From Chromera velia (lineage: Eukaryota > Sar > Chromeraceae), in assembly GCA_018398765.1 (NCBI GenBank), contig JAHBMJ010004359.1, positions 3,243 through 37,441 on the forward strand: DNA of 34,199 nucleotides, written 5' to 3'. Shown one piece after another: positions 33,103 to 34,199 of this stretch. A program made the translations under genes and the position numbers. How positions within the stretch are numbered: position 1 is the first letter of the stretch; every line of letters begins with the position of its first letter. A model generated the notes under the pieces. That model saw nothing but the letters and a program-made list of their open reading frames with translations. It searched no databases and was not told the DNA's origin.

Positions 33103-33948
33103 TCAACGCTCAGCGATGAGGCTGCGTCTCCTAATGGGACCCCCCCCACACTGTTCTCGTTTGAGAAAACTGCAGAGAGAGTGGCGTCTGTAGGAAGTCC
33201 CTTCCTCATTCTCATCCCTCAACCCCCCGAAGCTTCTAGAGGCAGTCACAGTGTCTCGTTCCCCACCCAAGTCGTCCACCTCCACCCCTCGTGATACTTC
33301 ATCACACACCTCTTGCTGTGCCAAGACCTCCCCGAGGATGTAGTCCAGGTGGAGCATCTCTTTTGCTGATGTGGACGGGCACAGCGAACGGGAGGCCCCG
33401 AGGCCGTCGTCAGTCTGATTGGCGGGGTGGTCTCGGTTGTCTCCTTCAGGCGGTGTGAGGGGGGCCCTTGGGGGAGAGCAGATCCCTGGGAAAGAGGGAT
33501 TGACTGTGAGATCGAGAACGTCGCTTATGTGTGCACTGTCTGGAGGCAATAGAGAATCGCCATCGATTTGTGCAGTGGGCTGAAAGAGCTTAACAAAGGA
33601 AAAAGAAGGAACGGTCTCAGCTACTGGATCGTCCATCAGTGGTGTTTCTAGTGAACTCGGGTTTCCTTCTGCTCCTTCAAATTGGAGTCTCTGAATCTCG
33701 TTCTTCAAACTCTCCCGCAGTGTTGGGGGACACAAAAGCGATGCTGTGTGGGAGTGGGCGCGATCATTCCACGCGCACTGTTTCTCTGCTTGCTGGGTGG
33801 TGTCCAGCATGTTCGAGGCTTGTTGCATGACAGTATGTGGGGGGCTGCTGAGAACCTCTCGGCCTGTTTCGACGTCCGAGAGGGAAGATCGCTTTCCTAT
33901 CGAGGCACACGACCCCAGTTGGCGTGACAATGAAAAGGAATGAAGCAT
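33103..33948 (-). CDS. Unrecognised acidic protein, possibly partial
   Basis: An uninterrupted frame of 281 codons plus stop from the Met at 33948 to TGA at 33103-33105. Composition is balanced and not microsatellite-derived, which favours real coding: segments such as ESLKNEIQRLQFEG, LDLTVNPSFPG, KEMLHLDYILGEVLAQQEV and GGLRDENEEG are seen. It is Ser/Pro/Asp-rich, has no obvious signal peptide, membrane segment or known motif, and is probably largely disordered. An Arg-rich stretch precedes the C-terminus (PIRRRSLIAER). In-frame Mets upstream (33984 and 33966) and a possible upstream exon beyond the window leave the N-terminus open. Function unknown. Confidence 0.55.
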   Translation of the reverse strand: MLHSFSLSRQLGSCASIGKRSSLSDVETGREVLSSPPHTVMQQASNMLDTTQQAEKQCAWNDRAHSHTASLLCPPTLRESLKNEIQRLQFEGAEGNPSSLETPLMDDPVAETVPSFSFVKLFQPTAQIDGDSLLPPDSAHISDVLDLTVNPSFPGICSPPRAPLTPPEGDNRDHPANQTDDGLGASRSLCPSTSAKEMLHLDYILGEVLAQQEVCDEVSRGVEVDDLGGERDTVTASRSFGGLRDENEEGTSYRRHSLCSFLKREQCGGGPIRRRSLIAER

Positions 33949-34199
33949 ATGCGTAAAGATCAACATGCACTCTATCACTCTCATGCATGCATATATGCGT
34001 ACGTATACACACAATTTCAATTTAATATTAATATAATGAAGAAGTTGCAGACATGCAATGTCTCAGAGGGCAGCCTCACTGCATGCACGTAGAATAGAAA
34101 AATCATGAAGGCCCAAATCAGATCGAAAAAGTGCGCATAGGGGGGCTCGTACAAAATACCTTATGCAACGGCGTTGCATAAGAGGGCTGGAGGGGGGGG
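33949..34199. other. AT-rich upstream flank of the 33103-33948 ORF
   Basis: Contains AT-rich TTTAATATTAATATAATG (about 34020-34037) and a GCATGCATATATGCGTACGTATAC stretch that could be promoter-like. It ends with the hairpin listed separately and a G run at the window edge. No gene seen. Confidence 0.4.
34160..34182. repeat. Perfect 10-bp inverted repeat with 3-nt loop
   Basis: CTTATGCAAC, loop GGC, GTTGCATAAG. It could form a cruciform or a stem-loop in RNA, or be a dyad for a DNA-binding protein. It lies about 210 nt upstream of the putative start of the minus-strand ORF. Confidence 0.7.

Overview
The window looks like nuclear DNA of an intron-rich unicellular eukaryote. Genes are split into many short exons with GT-AG introns. 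Base composition is moderate, and introns and intergenic DNA are full of (CT)n, (TG)n, (CA)n, (GAAA)n, GTGA, GTCT and CAGG microsatellites. A secreted thrombospondin type-1 (TSP1) repeat protein plus this intron style suggest a chromerid-like or other alveolate alga; that is inference, not proof. No prokaryotic operon, CRISPR array, rRNA or tRNA was seen. || Layout: (1) 1-4501 is low-complexity, apparently gene-free. (2) 4502-6000 (-) is a four-exon MIP18/CIA2-family gene of cytosolic iron-sulfur assembly. (3) 6001-6678 is a divergent promoter. (4) 6679-16366 (+) is a ~20-exon gene for an ESRP/Fusilli-like RNA-binding protein of about 810 aa: DEDDh-exonuclease-like N-terminal domain, RRM1, RRM2, RGG/glycine-rich linker, RRM3. 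(5) 16367-19617 is gene-poor with an AT-rich island. (6) 19618-21627 (-) is a two-exon secreted FG-GAP/VCBS beta-propeller protein. (7) 21628-23165 is a divergent promoter containing an exact 845-bp duplication across a single N at 22741, almost surely an assembly artefact. (8) 23166-31934 (+) is a 17-exon gene for a secreted protein of about 1077 aa with three TSP1 repeats between unrecognised N- and C-terminal regions. (9) 31935-33102 is a second AT-rich island and gene-free DNA. (10) 33103-33948 (-) is an unrecognised acidic ORF. || All exon models were joined by hand from GT/AG sites, reading phase and family alignment. Every junction in the three long models keeps the frame, which is strong internal support, but no transcript evidence was available. 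|| The most striking feature is in intron 17 of the ESRP-like gene. The 3' splice site together with the first ~25 nt of the RRM3 exon is present four times in tandem (exon-start points 14915, 14971, 15034, 15091). Only the last copy gives an intact RRM3. For copies 2 and 3 the in-frame stop is the TAG of the next acceptor. This is a ready-made poison-splice array inside a gene that itself encodes a putative splicing regulator.
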